Shown here: one piece after another, positions 61,801 through 64,000 of the stretch
Numbering within the stretch: position 1 is the first letter of the stretch
How the letters are laid out: each line of letters opens with the position of its first letter
Origin: Chaetoderma sp. LZ-2023a
Taxonomy: Eukaryota > Mollusca > Caudofoveata > Chaetodermatida > Chaetodermatidae
Reading direction: 5' to 3'
NCBI GenBank assembly: GCA_034401795.1
Contig: CM067370.1
Coordinates: forward strand, 99,332,164 to 99,396,163
DNA length: 64,000 nucleotides
Notes under the pieces: model-generated
What the model was told of the DNA's origin: nothing
Databases searched by the model: none
Seen by the model: only the letters and a program-made list of their open reading frames with translations
Position numbers and translations under genes: made by a program

Positions 61801-61914
61801 GTCTTTCTGAGCTTCAAACAGCAACATTGGACCAAGATCATGAAGATGAGATCGGTTTAACGTCTCGTTTCTCTCCACATCTTGCACAGCAAACATATCA
61901 TCAGCTGATAGACA
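31959..61914 (-). CDS. ZIP metal transporter, SLC39A8/A14 type, seven exons read, 5' end outside window
   Basis: ZIP proteins move divalent metals (Zn, and in the A8/A14 clade also Fe, Mn and Cd) into the cytosol across the plasma or organelle membrane. Seven minus-strand exons (61,914-61,749; 56,697-56,528; 55,846-55,712; 50,330-50,088; 38,887-38,608; 35,331-35,144; 32,120-31,959) have matching phases and sum to 1,344 nt, which is 447 residues plus stop. They read, in order, a Cys-rich extracellular part, [19 protein letters not shown] (TM1), TM2 and TM3, a variable cytosolic loop with a short His stretch (HGHSHG), HNFIDG (TM4), [10 protein letters not shown] (TM5), and TM6 to TM8 ending DFKGS. 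The EE-x-PHELGD form, in place of His-Glu, places it with SLC39A8/A14. Signal-peptide exon(s) are expected beyond 64,000. There is no stop or frameshift, so I take it as functional. I leave the symbol blank because A8 and A14 cannot be told apart here. Confidence 0.92.
32168..33775 (-). mobile_element. Tc1-like transposon with 203-bp inverted repeats
   Basis: 32,168-32,370 and 33,573-33,775 are inverted repeats with few differences (for example 'gctcgctcagtcagccacgg' and its complement on the other side). The outermost TAAACACCT may include the TA target. Length is 1,608 bp. The inverted repeats are far longer than the 20-30 bp of classic Tc1 and may contain subterminal transposase sites. It lies in the last ZIP intron. 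Confidence 0.88.
32477..33501 (-). pseudogene. Tc1-like transposase, DD34E, frameshifted
   Basis: The start [20 protein letters not shown], a helix-turn-helix, RARIGRP and a second DNA-binding domain are followed by a frame change at about 33,190-33,240. The catalytic half contains FTDEMR (the usual DES is altered to DEM), FLLMDDN and [12 protein letters not shown], with 34 residues between the second Asp and the Glu. A second frameshift near 32,535 makes the last frame end early as NTEGSVS, while the proper C-terminus (HGGYTRY) is encoded in the next frame up to 32,477. Two frameshifts and the altered first-Asp box mean it is inactive. Confidence 0.88.
33776..34200. repeat. Two direct units of about 185 bp
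   Basis: 'cattataggcaaccatgtat' with 'tttagttccaataggattaa' and 'ccaatcctgaaa' at 33,925-33,985 recur at 34,108-34,165. Both are preceded by 'gaccttgaac'/'gacctttaac' and 'cttgtgac'. The unit ends in an (AT)n run at 34,187-34,204. Confidence 0.65.
34294..34508. repeat. P1 palindromic element (subtype B)
   Basis: 'ttaatggttcaagcaggtca' on the left, the central CTGGCTCGATAACTGAGCCA and the right end 'aatttgaccattcaaggatt'. Confidence 0.85.
34620..34808. repeat. P1 element with deleted left arm
   Basis: 'gtgaatgtctagtttgcagg', 'tatcgagccagtcactccag' and 'ggccagcttgcccattaaag' remain in order. Confidence 0.75.
34835..35068. repeat. P1 palindromic element (subtype B), full
   Basis: 'cctttagtggtcaaatttgg' on the left, 'ggaatgactagcttgtttat' with its complement in the centre, and 'ggcttgacaattacagggtt' on the right. 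It ends 75 bases from the exon f donor. Confidence 0.85.
35144..35331 (-). CDS. ZIP gene exon f: TM6 and TM7
   Basis: The acceptor is CTTTTAG. The split Gly codon completes [14 protein letters not shown]. It continues [40 protein letters not shown] and DM. The donor is ATG|GTAAGT. It is one of the best-conserved parts of ZIP8/14. Confidence 0.92.
35460..35601. repeat. Tandem-unit DNA left of an R4 insertion
   Basis: 'caattttcaagatggc', 'tggccatcttggatttt' and 'agacctagtccaac' match the units at 36,700-37,010, so this is the severed left part of that array. Confidence 0.65.
35602..36669. repeat. R4 element, carrying a nested P1
   Basis: Begins AACAAGAGGCCCAAGGGCC and ends CCAGGTGAGCTAA at 36,669. 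The body is made of repeated clauses such as 'aaaatccaagatggccac' and 'gatgattgaaat'-type units. A P1 copy is inserted at 35,964-36,158. Confidence 0.7.
35964..36158. repeat. P1 element nested in R4
   Basis: CCCTTTAATGGTCAAATTTG on the left, an A-rich shortened centre and 'gaccattaaaaggttaa' on the right. The host R4 text reads through on both sides ('aatgaggaatagcatctt' and 'aatgaattcccattttccgg'). Confidence 0.75.
36670..37030. repeat. Tandem units of about 141 bp
   Basis: 'gaaaccaattttcaagatgg' occurs at 36,722 and 36,863, and 'gacctagtccaaccaccct/atgct' with 'atgaagtttcaaag' recurs at the same spacing. Two and a half units. Confidence 0.75.
37207..38594. repeat. R4 element with internal array of about 158-bp units
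   Basis: Left end 'aacaagaggcccaaggacct', right end 'ggctaggtgagctaa'. Between about 37,400 and 38,420 the clause 'gacaatttccggtaaa' recurs at about 37,430, 37,573, 37,731, 37,892, 38,050 and 38,206, then in diverged form near 38,365, giving units close to 158 bp. Each contains 'aaaattctgaatggaagttc' and 'ggattctttcagccaaattt'. Confidence 0.8.
38608..38887 (-). CDS. ZIP gene exon e: His motif, TM4 and TM5
   Basis: Acceptor TTTCTTGTAG. It starts [12 protein letters not shown], then a Gly/His loop ([15 protein letters not shown]), [20 protein letters not shown] and [16 protein letters not shown]. The metal-binding signatures HNFIDG and EELPHEL of the A8/A14 clade are both complete. The donor is CTCG|GTAAGA. 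An R4 repeat begins only 13 bases inside the intron. Confidence 0.93.
38888..39694. other. Intron DNA without recognised repeat
   Basis: A short (GAAT)n run lies at about 39,070-39,088 and a G-rich patch at 39,568-39,582. No gene was seen apart from the flanking ZIP exons. Confidence 0.45.
39695..39760. repeat. R4 5' end fragment
   Basis: 'acaagaagagggtcaagggg' then 'cctgtatcactcacctga'. Confidence 0.5.
39850..40700. repeat. Degenerate 'gagtggctggttagcggcaaact' repeats
   Basis: A 20-25 bp phrase (AAACTGAGTGGCTGGTTA with variants) occurs singly near 39,920 and 39,960, and in tandem at 40,440-40,555. Confidence 0.65.
40715..41060. repeat. R4 fragment with (CA)n and a shared 70-bp tail
   Basis: 'agaaaatccaagatggtcac', 'aaactaggtcatccaagacg', then (CA)n at about 40,950-40,987, then a 70-bp segment ending 'gtttaaactcccagaatt' that is identical to 46,062-46,131. 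Confidence 0.75.
41061..41700. other. No gene seen
   Basis: Nothing recognised on either strand. Confidence 0.4.
41701..42300 (-). other. Unidentified minus-strand frames, possible LINE 3' part
   Basis: Frames at 42,015-41,704 (103 codons) and 42,082-41,876 overlap. Neither shows a motif I know (one includes [20 protein letters not shown]). Their position downstream of the RT relic on the same strand makes a retroelement origin likely but unproven. Confidence 0.35.
42301..42690 (-). pseudogene. LINE reverse transcriptase relic with FADD box
   Basis: On the minus strand, [20 protein letters not shown] is encoded at about 42,600-42,660 (FADD at 42,639-42,650), followed by [17 protein letters not shown] and a stop, then continued similarity-like sequence to about 42,450. 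FADD plus a downstream 'LQxDL...W' line is characteristic of jockey/CR1/RTE-like RTs. Only the palm fragment remains. Confidence 0.75.
42899..44573 (-). mobile_element. Tc1-like transposon (DD34E) with 33-bp perfect inverted repeats
   Basis: 42,899-42,931 and 44,541-44,573 are perfect inverted repeats (CACCTGTGCAAAAGTTAAGC core). The ends lie in TATATA, so TA duplication is plausible but its exact position is ambiguous. Length is 1,675 bp. It encloses one intact transposase ORF on the minus strand. It sits in the ZIP intron between exons d and e, opposite neither in coding nor splice sites. Confidence 0.93.
43230..44255 (-). CDS. Tc1-like transposase, DD34E, intact
   Basis: 341 residues, start [20 protein letters not shown], end GGYTRY then TAA. 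Two N-terminal helix-turn-helix units ([20 protein letters not shown] at about 21-40, and around 86-110) flank the RSGRPKKTT linker at 57-65. Catalytic residues are D151 (HWSDES), D243 (IFMDDN) and E278 ([11 protein letters not shown]), with 34 residues between the last two. The usual [12 protein letters not shown] box is present at about 186-196. No frameshift or stop was found, and all three catalytic residues are kept. With perfect terminal repeats, this is the most plausibly mobile element in the window. Confidence 0.95.
   Translation of the reverse strand: MARRRLSDRVKWQIIGMHTTGMSCREIGRQLNINHTVISRLIAKHGQTNEVKDRPRSGRPKKTTARDDRALVRLVRRSPFTNSRVLSQQWETRNRVSMSTVKRGLYAAGMKARRPVRRPLLTAHHKEERLRWCNERRHWNMRSWRRVHWSDESRFLLHATDGRTRVWRSRRTAYDQRNIMEEVPFGGGSVMIWGCISFDCKLDLLTVPGTLNGQRYQDSILDRVVVPHFVNHAPGTHPIFMDDNARPHRARAVHEYLHQNAIETLPWPARSPDMNPIEHIWDILGNMVRRRDPPVQNLQELTDALHLEWQRIPQWRISRLVTSMRHRVQAVIQAQGGYTRY
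44600..44815 (-). repeat. P3 fragment, reverse orientation
   Basis: 'ccataggcagcaatagcccc', 'agttaaattagtttctaaat' and 'attcagcagcccacctgtat', then the 'gaaatttagattctgggagt' block. Confidence 0.6.
44890..46186. repeat. R4 element, long copy
   Basis: It repeats clauses 'aacttggttgagctcttgcc', 'gatggccgctgaaccatttg' and 'tcaagcggttctggataaga'. It holds a (CA)n run at about 46,024-46,061, the 70-bp segment shared with 40,987-41,056, and the complete 3' end (cataagctcacttggccttt, hairpin, GTGAGCTAA at 46,186). The left end is not clear. Confidence 0.7.
46187..46783. other. Intron DNA, possible unknown repeat
   Basis: A stretch starting 'ccctagccccattaggggag' (about 46,352) contains a CCCC-ATTA-GGGG inverted pair and 'gcatgtgaataggtg'. 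It looks like the left end of a repeat but has no second copy here. No gene was seen. Confidence 0.35.
46784..46959. repeat. P4 palindromic element, copy 3
   Basis: TTAACATTTACCACTCTGATGTCA on the left and GACATCAGAGTGGTAAGGGTC on the right. The inner AACAATTTTGGTGGACGATG arm keeps little of its partner. Confidence 0.72.
47178..47278. repeat. P2 palindrome
   Basis: 'ctgttcaatatttttaactt' and 'aagtccaaaactttcaacag' with CATTGCTGCTTAAGGCAGCAATG at the tip. Confidence 0.75.
47279..48160. other. Intron DNA, nothing recognised
   Basis: No gene or known repeat. The phrase 'gattttattagccaaat' with 'gtta' occurs twice near 47,895-47,965. Confidence 0.4.
48165..48492. repeat. Two P1 elements side by side
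   Basis: A shortened copy (48,165-48,270: 'aagcattttaatggtcaata' to 'gaccggcttgaccattaaag') abuts a full copy (48,271-48,492) with the centre TGACTGGCTTGGTTACCGAG and right end 'gaccattaagaggttaa'. Confidence 0.75.
48493..48864. other. Intron DNA, nothing recognised
   Basis: No gene or known repeat. Confidence 0.4.
48865..49330. repeat. P1 fragment followed by a P2-variant hairpin
   Basis: 48,867-48,965 is a P1 left arm ('aaaaatggcttctgcagtgg'). From 49,160 a P2 variant reads 'acctgcttaatatt', a hairpin GTTGTTGGTGGCTTAGTCAC with the complement CACCAACAAT, and 'ttctaaatattttgcatgtc'. Confidence 0.6.
49487..49722. repeat. P1 palindromic element (subtype B), full
   Basis: 'actttaatggtcaaggcagc' start, centre GGCTCGATAAGCGAGCC, end 'ttgactaaatttgaacatta'. 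The central 60 bp are an almost perfect palindrome. Confidence 0.88.
49723..49910. repeat. P2 long-form palindromic element
   Basis: TTAACCTTTGACCGATGAATTCC start and 'gggattcgtcagtgaaatgg' with TTAA end. The arms GTTGAATATTTTGAAATTCA and TTAATTTCAAAATATTCAAC are nearly perfect. Confidence 0.85.
50088..50330 (-). CDS. ZIP gene exon d: variable cytosolic loop
   Basis: Acceptor TCCCACACAG, 81 codons, phase 0 to 0, donor TCA|GTAAGT. It encodes an acidic, low-hydrophobicity segment ([20 protein letters not shown]...[10 protein letters not shown]) with several Ser/Thr and no membrane span. Position and phase make it the TM3-TM4 loop, which is poorly conserved in the family. Because phase is kept on both sides it could be skipped without breaking the frame. 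Confidence 0.78.
50435..50530. repeat. P1 left arm
   Basis: 'acatttaatggtcaagccgg', 'gtccatttgcagcccaagaa' and 'aaatttaccac', then the pairing stops. It lies just upstream (gene sense) of exon d. Confidence 0.65.
51069..51300. repeat. P1 palindromic element (subtype A), full
   Basis: Centre ACTGGCTCGACATCCGAGCCAGT, arms 'agactacttttgaaaattta' and 'aaactttcaaaaatagtctt', end 'aacaaattcgagggttaa'. Confidence 0.88.
51305..51560. repeat. P3 internal part
   Basis: The P2-like core half 'ctttaaaactaatttgactc', 'gctgttgctgcata', 'agtttcaaaatattcaactg', 'gtttattaaattgtgaattc' and then a 'gattgtgacgtcagctaaca' tail with TGACGTCA at about 51,489. Confidence 0.6.
51561..52405. other. Intron DNA, nothing recognised
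   Basis: No gene or known repeat. Composition is slightly less AT-rich than the flanks. Confidence 0.4.
52408..52478. repeat. P2 short palindrome, near perfect
   Basis: CTGTTGAATATTTTGAACACAA and the complement TTATGTTCAAAATATTCAACA enclose GGGTTGGATTTCAACCC. Confidence 0.85.
52479..53620. other. Intron DNA with (CA)n
   Basis: A (CA)n run lies at about 52,767-52,798. No gene was seen. Confidence 0.45.
53625..53996 (+). repeat. P3 element, full length, diverged ends
   Basis: 'ctgcccatctctaactaagc', 'ggcatcgattgatccctgct', core palindrome GCTGTTGAATATTTTGAAAC to TTTCAAAATATTCAACAG, 'aaatcgtgtcattcacgacg', TGACGTCA at 53,961 and 'gatggatgaactgg'. Confidence 0.75.
54062..55549. mobile_element. 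Large fold-back element with arms of about 550 bp
   Basis: The left arm from 54,062 and the right arm ending about 55,549 are inverted copies with some insertions. CCATTAAATAGAGACACTTT pairs with the complement of 55,530-55,549, and 'ttacccagcatgca', 'ctattggacgccatat', 'tttctcaaacaaaaccaa', 'cgtaagcatgcacgta', 'ggcagtacattcgac' and 'actgttcag' all recur in mirror order at 55,180-55,500. Farther in, 'gatttgaagagcaatttgac' with 'ggcaccaacaac' (about 54,598-54,638) mirrors 'ttggtgccttag' and 'tcaaattgctattcaaatcc' (54,950-55,010). The unpaired middle is about 290 bp and carries no transposase. Non-autonomous; family unknown. Confidence 0.82.
55712..55846 (-). CDS. ZIP gene exon c: TM3
   Basis: Acceptor TTTCTAG, 45 codons, phase 0 to 0. 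It reads [20 protein letters not shown] then [20 protein letters not shown]. The donor is AAG|GTCAGT. It matches the FGGxYLxFxxER line of ZIP TM3. Confidence 0.9.
55900..56240. repeat. P2 half and two P1 copies in a row
   Basis: 'aatatcaaaatattcaacaa' with 'gatttgtcagtgaaa' is a P2 right half. 55,975-56,055 is a P1 right arm, and 56,056-56,240 a P1 copy with much of its pairing lost. Confidence 0.6.
56276..56492. repeat. P1 element (subtype A)
   Basis: 'ccctcgaatttcttcaagaa' on the left and 'ggctgatatgagtgttaaag' with GGTTAA on the right. The centre is decayed. It ends 35 bases from the exon b donor. Confidence 0.75.
56528..56697 (-). CDS. ZIP gene exon b: TM1 and TM2
   Basis: The acceptor CTCTTTCATCACAG has a good pyrimidine tract. 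The exon begins with two bases completing a codon and reads [27 protein letters not shown], then [20 protein letters not shown], ending AAG|GTAATT. Phase 1 from exon a fits exactly. The loss of a His at the usual end of TM2 is a feature to compare with relatives. Confidence 0.9.
56740..56765. repeat. R4 terminal scrap
   Basis: 'gaggtcaggtgagctaa' matches the R4 3' end and lies about 45 bases upstream (gene sense) of the exon b acceptor. Confidence 0.45.
57010..57200. repeat. P1 element, shortened loop
   Basis: 'aactgtttttgaaaatgtat', then CACTGGAATGACTGGATC, 'tatccaggcattccagtgat' and 'acattttcaaaaatagtttc'. Confidence 0.78.
57201..57495. other. Intron DNA
   Basis: 'atcacgattattct' occurs twice (57,242-57,275). 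No gene was seen. Confidence 0.4.
57496..57738. repeat. P1 palindromic element (subtype A), full
   Basis: TTAACCCTTTAACAAACACT start, centre GGCTCGATAACCGAGC, end 'aacaaattcgagggttaaaa'. Confidence 0.88.
57739..58081. other. Intron DNA, nothing recognised
   Basis: No gene or known repeat. Confidence 0.4.
58082..58489 (+). repeat. P3 element, best-preserved copy (408 bp)
   Basis: AATGGACCTTTCCA and TGGAAAGGTCCATT are 14-bp perfect inverted ends. The core hairpin carries 'gctgttgctgccatag' and 'aggcagcaacagc'. The TGACGTCAT-like words 'gtgatgtcattctatacgtc' lie near 58,420. Confidence 0.88.
58540..58900 (-). repeat. P3 element, reverse orientation
   Basis: 'gtgatgtcataatcaattac' first, then the P2-like core (GCTGTTGAATATTTTGAAAC to 'agtgtcaaaatgtccaacaa') and 'gcttagctagaaataggcag' last. 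Confidence 0.65.
58981..58994. repeat. Poly-G run
   Basis: About 13 G residues. Confidence 0.9.
59030..60720. repeat. Tandem array of about 159-bp units with a 635-bp higher-order repeat
   Basis: The clause 'gggagataactctggcgaat' with 'gattttgccgaaacgaaatc' and 'atgacacttcg' recurs about every 159 bp for ten or more units. Diagnostic variants show a four-unit period: 'ggctcagacaagaaaatttt' starts at 59,401 and 60,036, and 'caagggggataactctgcaa' at 59,591 and 60,226, both 635 bp apart. It ends in 'gacggacggatggatggcga' and 'cgctttacgtgggcgtataa'. Open frames inside are by-products of the repeats. Confidence 0.88.
60721..61139. other. Intron DNA, nothing recognised
   Basis: Contains a C-run at 60,758-60,768. 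No gene was seen. Confidence 0.4.
61140..61305. repeat. P1 element, left end deleted
   Basis: Centre GGCTCAGTAATCGAGCC, right end 'gaccaaatttcatcattaaa' with GGGTTAA. Confidence 0.78.
61555..61725. repeat. P3 tail fragment
   Basis: 'aaatattccacaaaatgttt', 'attaaatagtacagacatac', 'tgattatgatgtcatata'. It ends about 20 bases from exon a. Confidence 0.55.
61749..61914 (-). CDS. ZIP gene exon a: Cys-rich extracellular domain
   Basis: The acceptor is AAATTTCAG just upstream. The exon starts in phase 0 with [11 protein letters not shown] and contains [20 protein letters not shown], matching the ectodomain segment of A8/A14-type ZIPs in which a 'CxSxxDxF' start leads to a leucine-rich line. NETLNRS contains two N-glycosylation sequons. 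The donor is AAA|GTATTT at 61,748. An alternative donor, CCA|GTGAAC, 9 bases earlier keeps the same phase and would drop three residues. Confidence 0.82.
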
Positions 61915-61929
61915 CTGAAATTTAAACAA

Positions 61930-62362
61930 GAAAAGTAATCCTTTAACGGTCAAATTTAATTTGATCCCAGTTATTCTGCAATTTGCCTGAATATTGTGTC
62001 TTGAAACAAGAAAGCCAGAGACTTGTTTTAACCGTCTGTTGCCATAACATTTATAGCATAGAGGTCAAATCAGAAATCTATGCCAATAGATTTCTTTTAT
62101 TTTGCATTATTAGCATTTTCCAAGACTTTTCCATGACCTATGCTAAAAAATGCGGATTTTCCATGACTTTCCAGGCCTGGAATTTAAATTGTCATATTCC
62201 ATGACTTTCCAGGATTTCTATGACCAGTATGAACCCTGATACACATAGAGCATACTGGCTACTCTAACCGATATTATAATGTATGTAAAACAATTCTGAT
62301 AGAAAGGCATTGCTGCTTAACATAGCAATATTAATTAACTTCTTGTGTCAAACTGTTTTAAA
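61930..62362. other. Intron DNA, P1 scrap and short repeats
   Basis: 'tcctttaacggtcaaattta' beside exon a is a P1 end. 'ttttccatgactttccagg' phrases recur at 62,110-62,210. No further exon was found here. Confidence 0.4.
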
Positions 62363-62602
62363 CCTTTAACCCTCTCGAATTTGTTAAAAAAGATTTAATT
62401 TTTCTCAAAGAAAATGTCCATTTGTAGACCAAGAGAAGAGTATTTTTGAAAATTTACCACTGGAATCAATGGCTCGGTTATCGAGCCAGTTACTCAAGTG
62501 GTAAATTTTAAAAAATAGTCCTCTCTTGGTCTGCAAATGGGCATTTCTCAAGAGCACTGCAGAAGCCGCTTATGGCTGATATGAGTGTTAAATGGTTAAA
62601 CA
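62363..62602. repeat. P1 palindromic element (subtype A), full
   Basis: 'ccctctcgaatttgttaaaa' on the left, centre TGGCTCGGTTATCGAGCCA, right end 'ggctgatatgagtgttaaat' with GGTTAA. Confidence 0.86.
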
Positions 62603-63029
62603 AGTGCACACCATAGTTATTATTTAGGCAGTTTGGTAAACAGACCCGAGACCAATACTAAATTTGTGAGTCGCAAATAACGATCTTCAGCCATTTTCAT
62701 GTGCCCCTAGTGCTATTTATGGGAATCTAAATTTTCTATCGAGCAATACAAACTCAATCAGAGAGAAAATAAAGATAATTTTATGTGTTTACATGATGCA
62801 ATTTCTCCTTGTATTGGACTCATTAGTTTGTTGCGTGAGTTTTCTGATGCCATGATTCAATTGTTTTAGATGAGGCATTCCTTCATTAAGTTAGCCACAT
62901 GGCCCATCCCAATATATCGCGTGTGTCTTGCGAGAACACCTTCGATACAAGATCTCCAAAAATATCTCATTGGTAATGCGTGGGCATTGGCATAATTTCT
63001 TCCCGAATATGGGGACAAAAAGAATTGAA
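62603..63029. other. No gene seen
   Basis: The missing 5' exon(s) of the ZIP gene were not recognised here. Confidence 0.4.
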
Positions 63030-63243
63030 TCTTTAATCCTTTCACAGCTGAATTCCCATATCTTATTTTCAAGGCAGCCATACATGAAAACTGTTGAAAA
63101 TGTGTACAATACTTTGACTGAACGCTGTTTCTGCCTTAGGAAGCAATGGCTTCCAGTCAAAATTAATTTGAAAATATTCAACAGAATAAGTTTTATATCC
63201 TAAAGAATATATATTTTCAGAGATTTGTCTGTGAAAGGGCTAA
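63030..63243. repeat. P2 long-form palindromic element
   Basis: 'aatcctttcacagctgaatt' on the left and 'gatttgtctgtgaaagggct' on the right. Imperfect central hairpin with CTGCCTTAGGAAG. Confidence 0.75.
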
Positions 63244-63479
63244 TTAGACAGAACTACCAATACCACATTCAATATAATATGGACATGTAGCCTGAAACAA
63301 GATAATAGCTCATAGTCTTCTTCTGTAGGAAAAATATCAGAAAATAAAAATCCCTCTTAAAATTCAAAATCAATACACCCACAAAAAGTATCATATGTGG
63401 ACAAGAAATTGCACATTGGGTAAATGCGCCAAATGAGCCACTGGATGGATTGGGCCAATTTTAATGTCAGTATCAAGCA

Positions 63480-63675
63480 ATTCACCATTGGCATAGGCAG
63501 CAACAGCGGCCAGCCAAATTAGTTCCAAAATATTCATTAGCTTACCTGTATAGTTTTCTGGAACTTGATAGTCAGGGAGTTCAGAGATCGATCGATCACA
63601 AAACGAGCAAGGTGTGAGTGGAGCTTAGTTAGAGATTGGCGGGGCATCGCTAAAAATGGAAACGTTCATTGTGAC
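63480..63675 (-). repeat. P3 left half, reverse orientation
   Basis: Read in reverse: core half 'caaattagttccaaaatatt', then 'tagttttctggaacttgata', 'gtgagtggagcttagttaga' and 'aaaaatggaaacgttcatt' at the end. Confidence 0.7.
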
Positions 63676-63679
63676 ACGG

Positions 63680-64000
63680 GTAAGATGACATAGGAGCTAA
63701 GGAGATGCACAGGCTAAGATGACTGTATCATGGCACAGGGGCTAAGATGACACAGGGGCTAAGATGACACAGGAATTAAGATGACACAGGGGCTAAGATG
63801 ACACAGGAGCTAAGATGTCACAAGAGTTAAGATGACAGGAGCCAAGTTGACACCGGGACTAAGATGACACAGGGCTAAGATGACACCGGGGCTAAGATGA
63901 TACAGAAGTTAAGATGATACAGGGGCTAAGATGATACAGGGGCTAAGATGATACAGGGGCTAAGATGATACAGGAGTTAAGATGACACAGGAATTAAGAT
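63680..64000. repeat. 18-bp minisatellite, runs off the window
   Basis: GCTAAGATGACACAGGGG and close variants (gttaagatgatacaggag) repeat about 17 times to the right edge. Confidence 0.92.

Noticed and set aside
63680-64000. CRISPR-like array
   Set aside because: An 18-bp unit with no spacers; a minisatellite.

Overview
The window looks like a piece of an AT-rich, repeat-choked metazoan nuclear genome. The evidence is one gene split into small exons with consensus splice sites across at least 30 kb, Tc1-like, DIRS, Ty3/Gypsy and LINE elements, many short palindromic elements, and no operons. A mollusc or another lophotrochozoan is my best guess. It rests on remembered similarity of two repeat styles (the 'aagaggccc...gtgagctaa' repeat and the 'gggagataactc' tandem repeats) to bivalve and gastropod sequence. 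I could not check this.

The host gene that can be read with confidence is a ZIP-family metal transporter of the SLC39A8/A14 type on the minus strand. Seven exons lie between 61,914 and 31,959, their phases join without conflict, and they give the C-terminal 447 residues. The signal-peptide exon(s) would lie beyond 64,000. A second, unidentified host exon ending in a stop codon sits on the minus strand at 20,803-21,061.

Layout. 1-6.5 kb: decayed LTR retroelement material on the minus strand, namely a broken Ty3/Gypsy pol plus a C2H2-finger ORF behind a CRE/TATA promoter. 7.0-8.5 kb: a Tc1-like element with an intact DD35E transposase. 9.9-21.3 kb: short palindromic repeats, a 21-bp coding-like minisatellite and a LINE relic. 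21.7-27.3 kb: a degenerate DIRS-type tyrosine-recombinase retrotransposon with inverted terminal repeats and an internal complementary region. 27.4-64 kb: the ZIP gene and its introns. These introns hold palindromic repeats, a Tc1-like element with 203-bp inverted repeats, several copies of a longer repeat with a 3' hairpin, a second LINE relic, an intact DD34E Tc1-like element with 33-bp inverted repeats, a 1.5-kb fold-back element, and tandem arrays of about 158 bp. An 18-bp minisatellite runs off the right edge.

For reference below: P1 is a 190-250 bp palindrome whose core reads CACTGGAATGACTGGCTCG and its complement. P2 is a palindrome built on GTTGAATATTTTGAAA. P3 is a 290-410 bp element with AATGGACCTTTCCA ends and a P2-like core. 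P4 has CCCTTACCACTCTGATGTCA ends. R4 is the longer repeat running from 'aagaggccc' to 'gtgagctaa'. P1, P2 and P4 copies are repeatedly bounded by TTAACCCTT and AAGGGTTAA, which suggests TTAA-targeting, piggyBac-like non-autonomous elements. Nothing resembling a prokaryotic system, CRISPR, rRNA or tRNA was seen.
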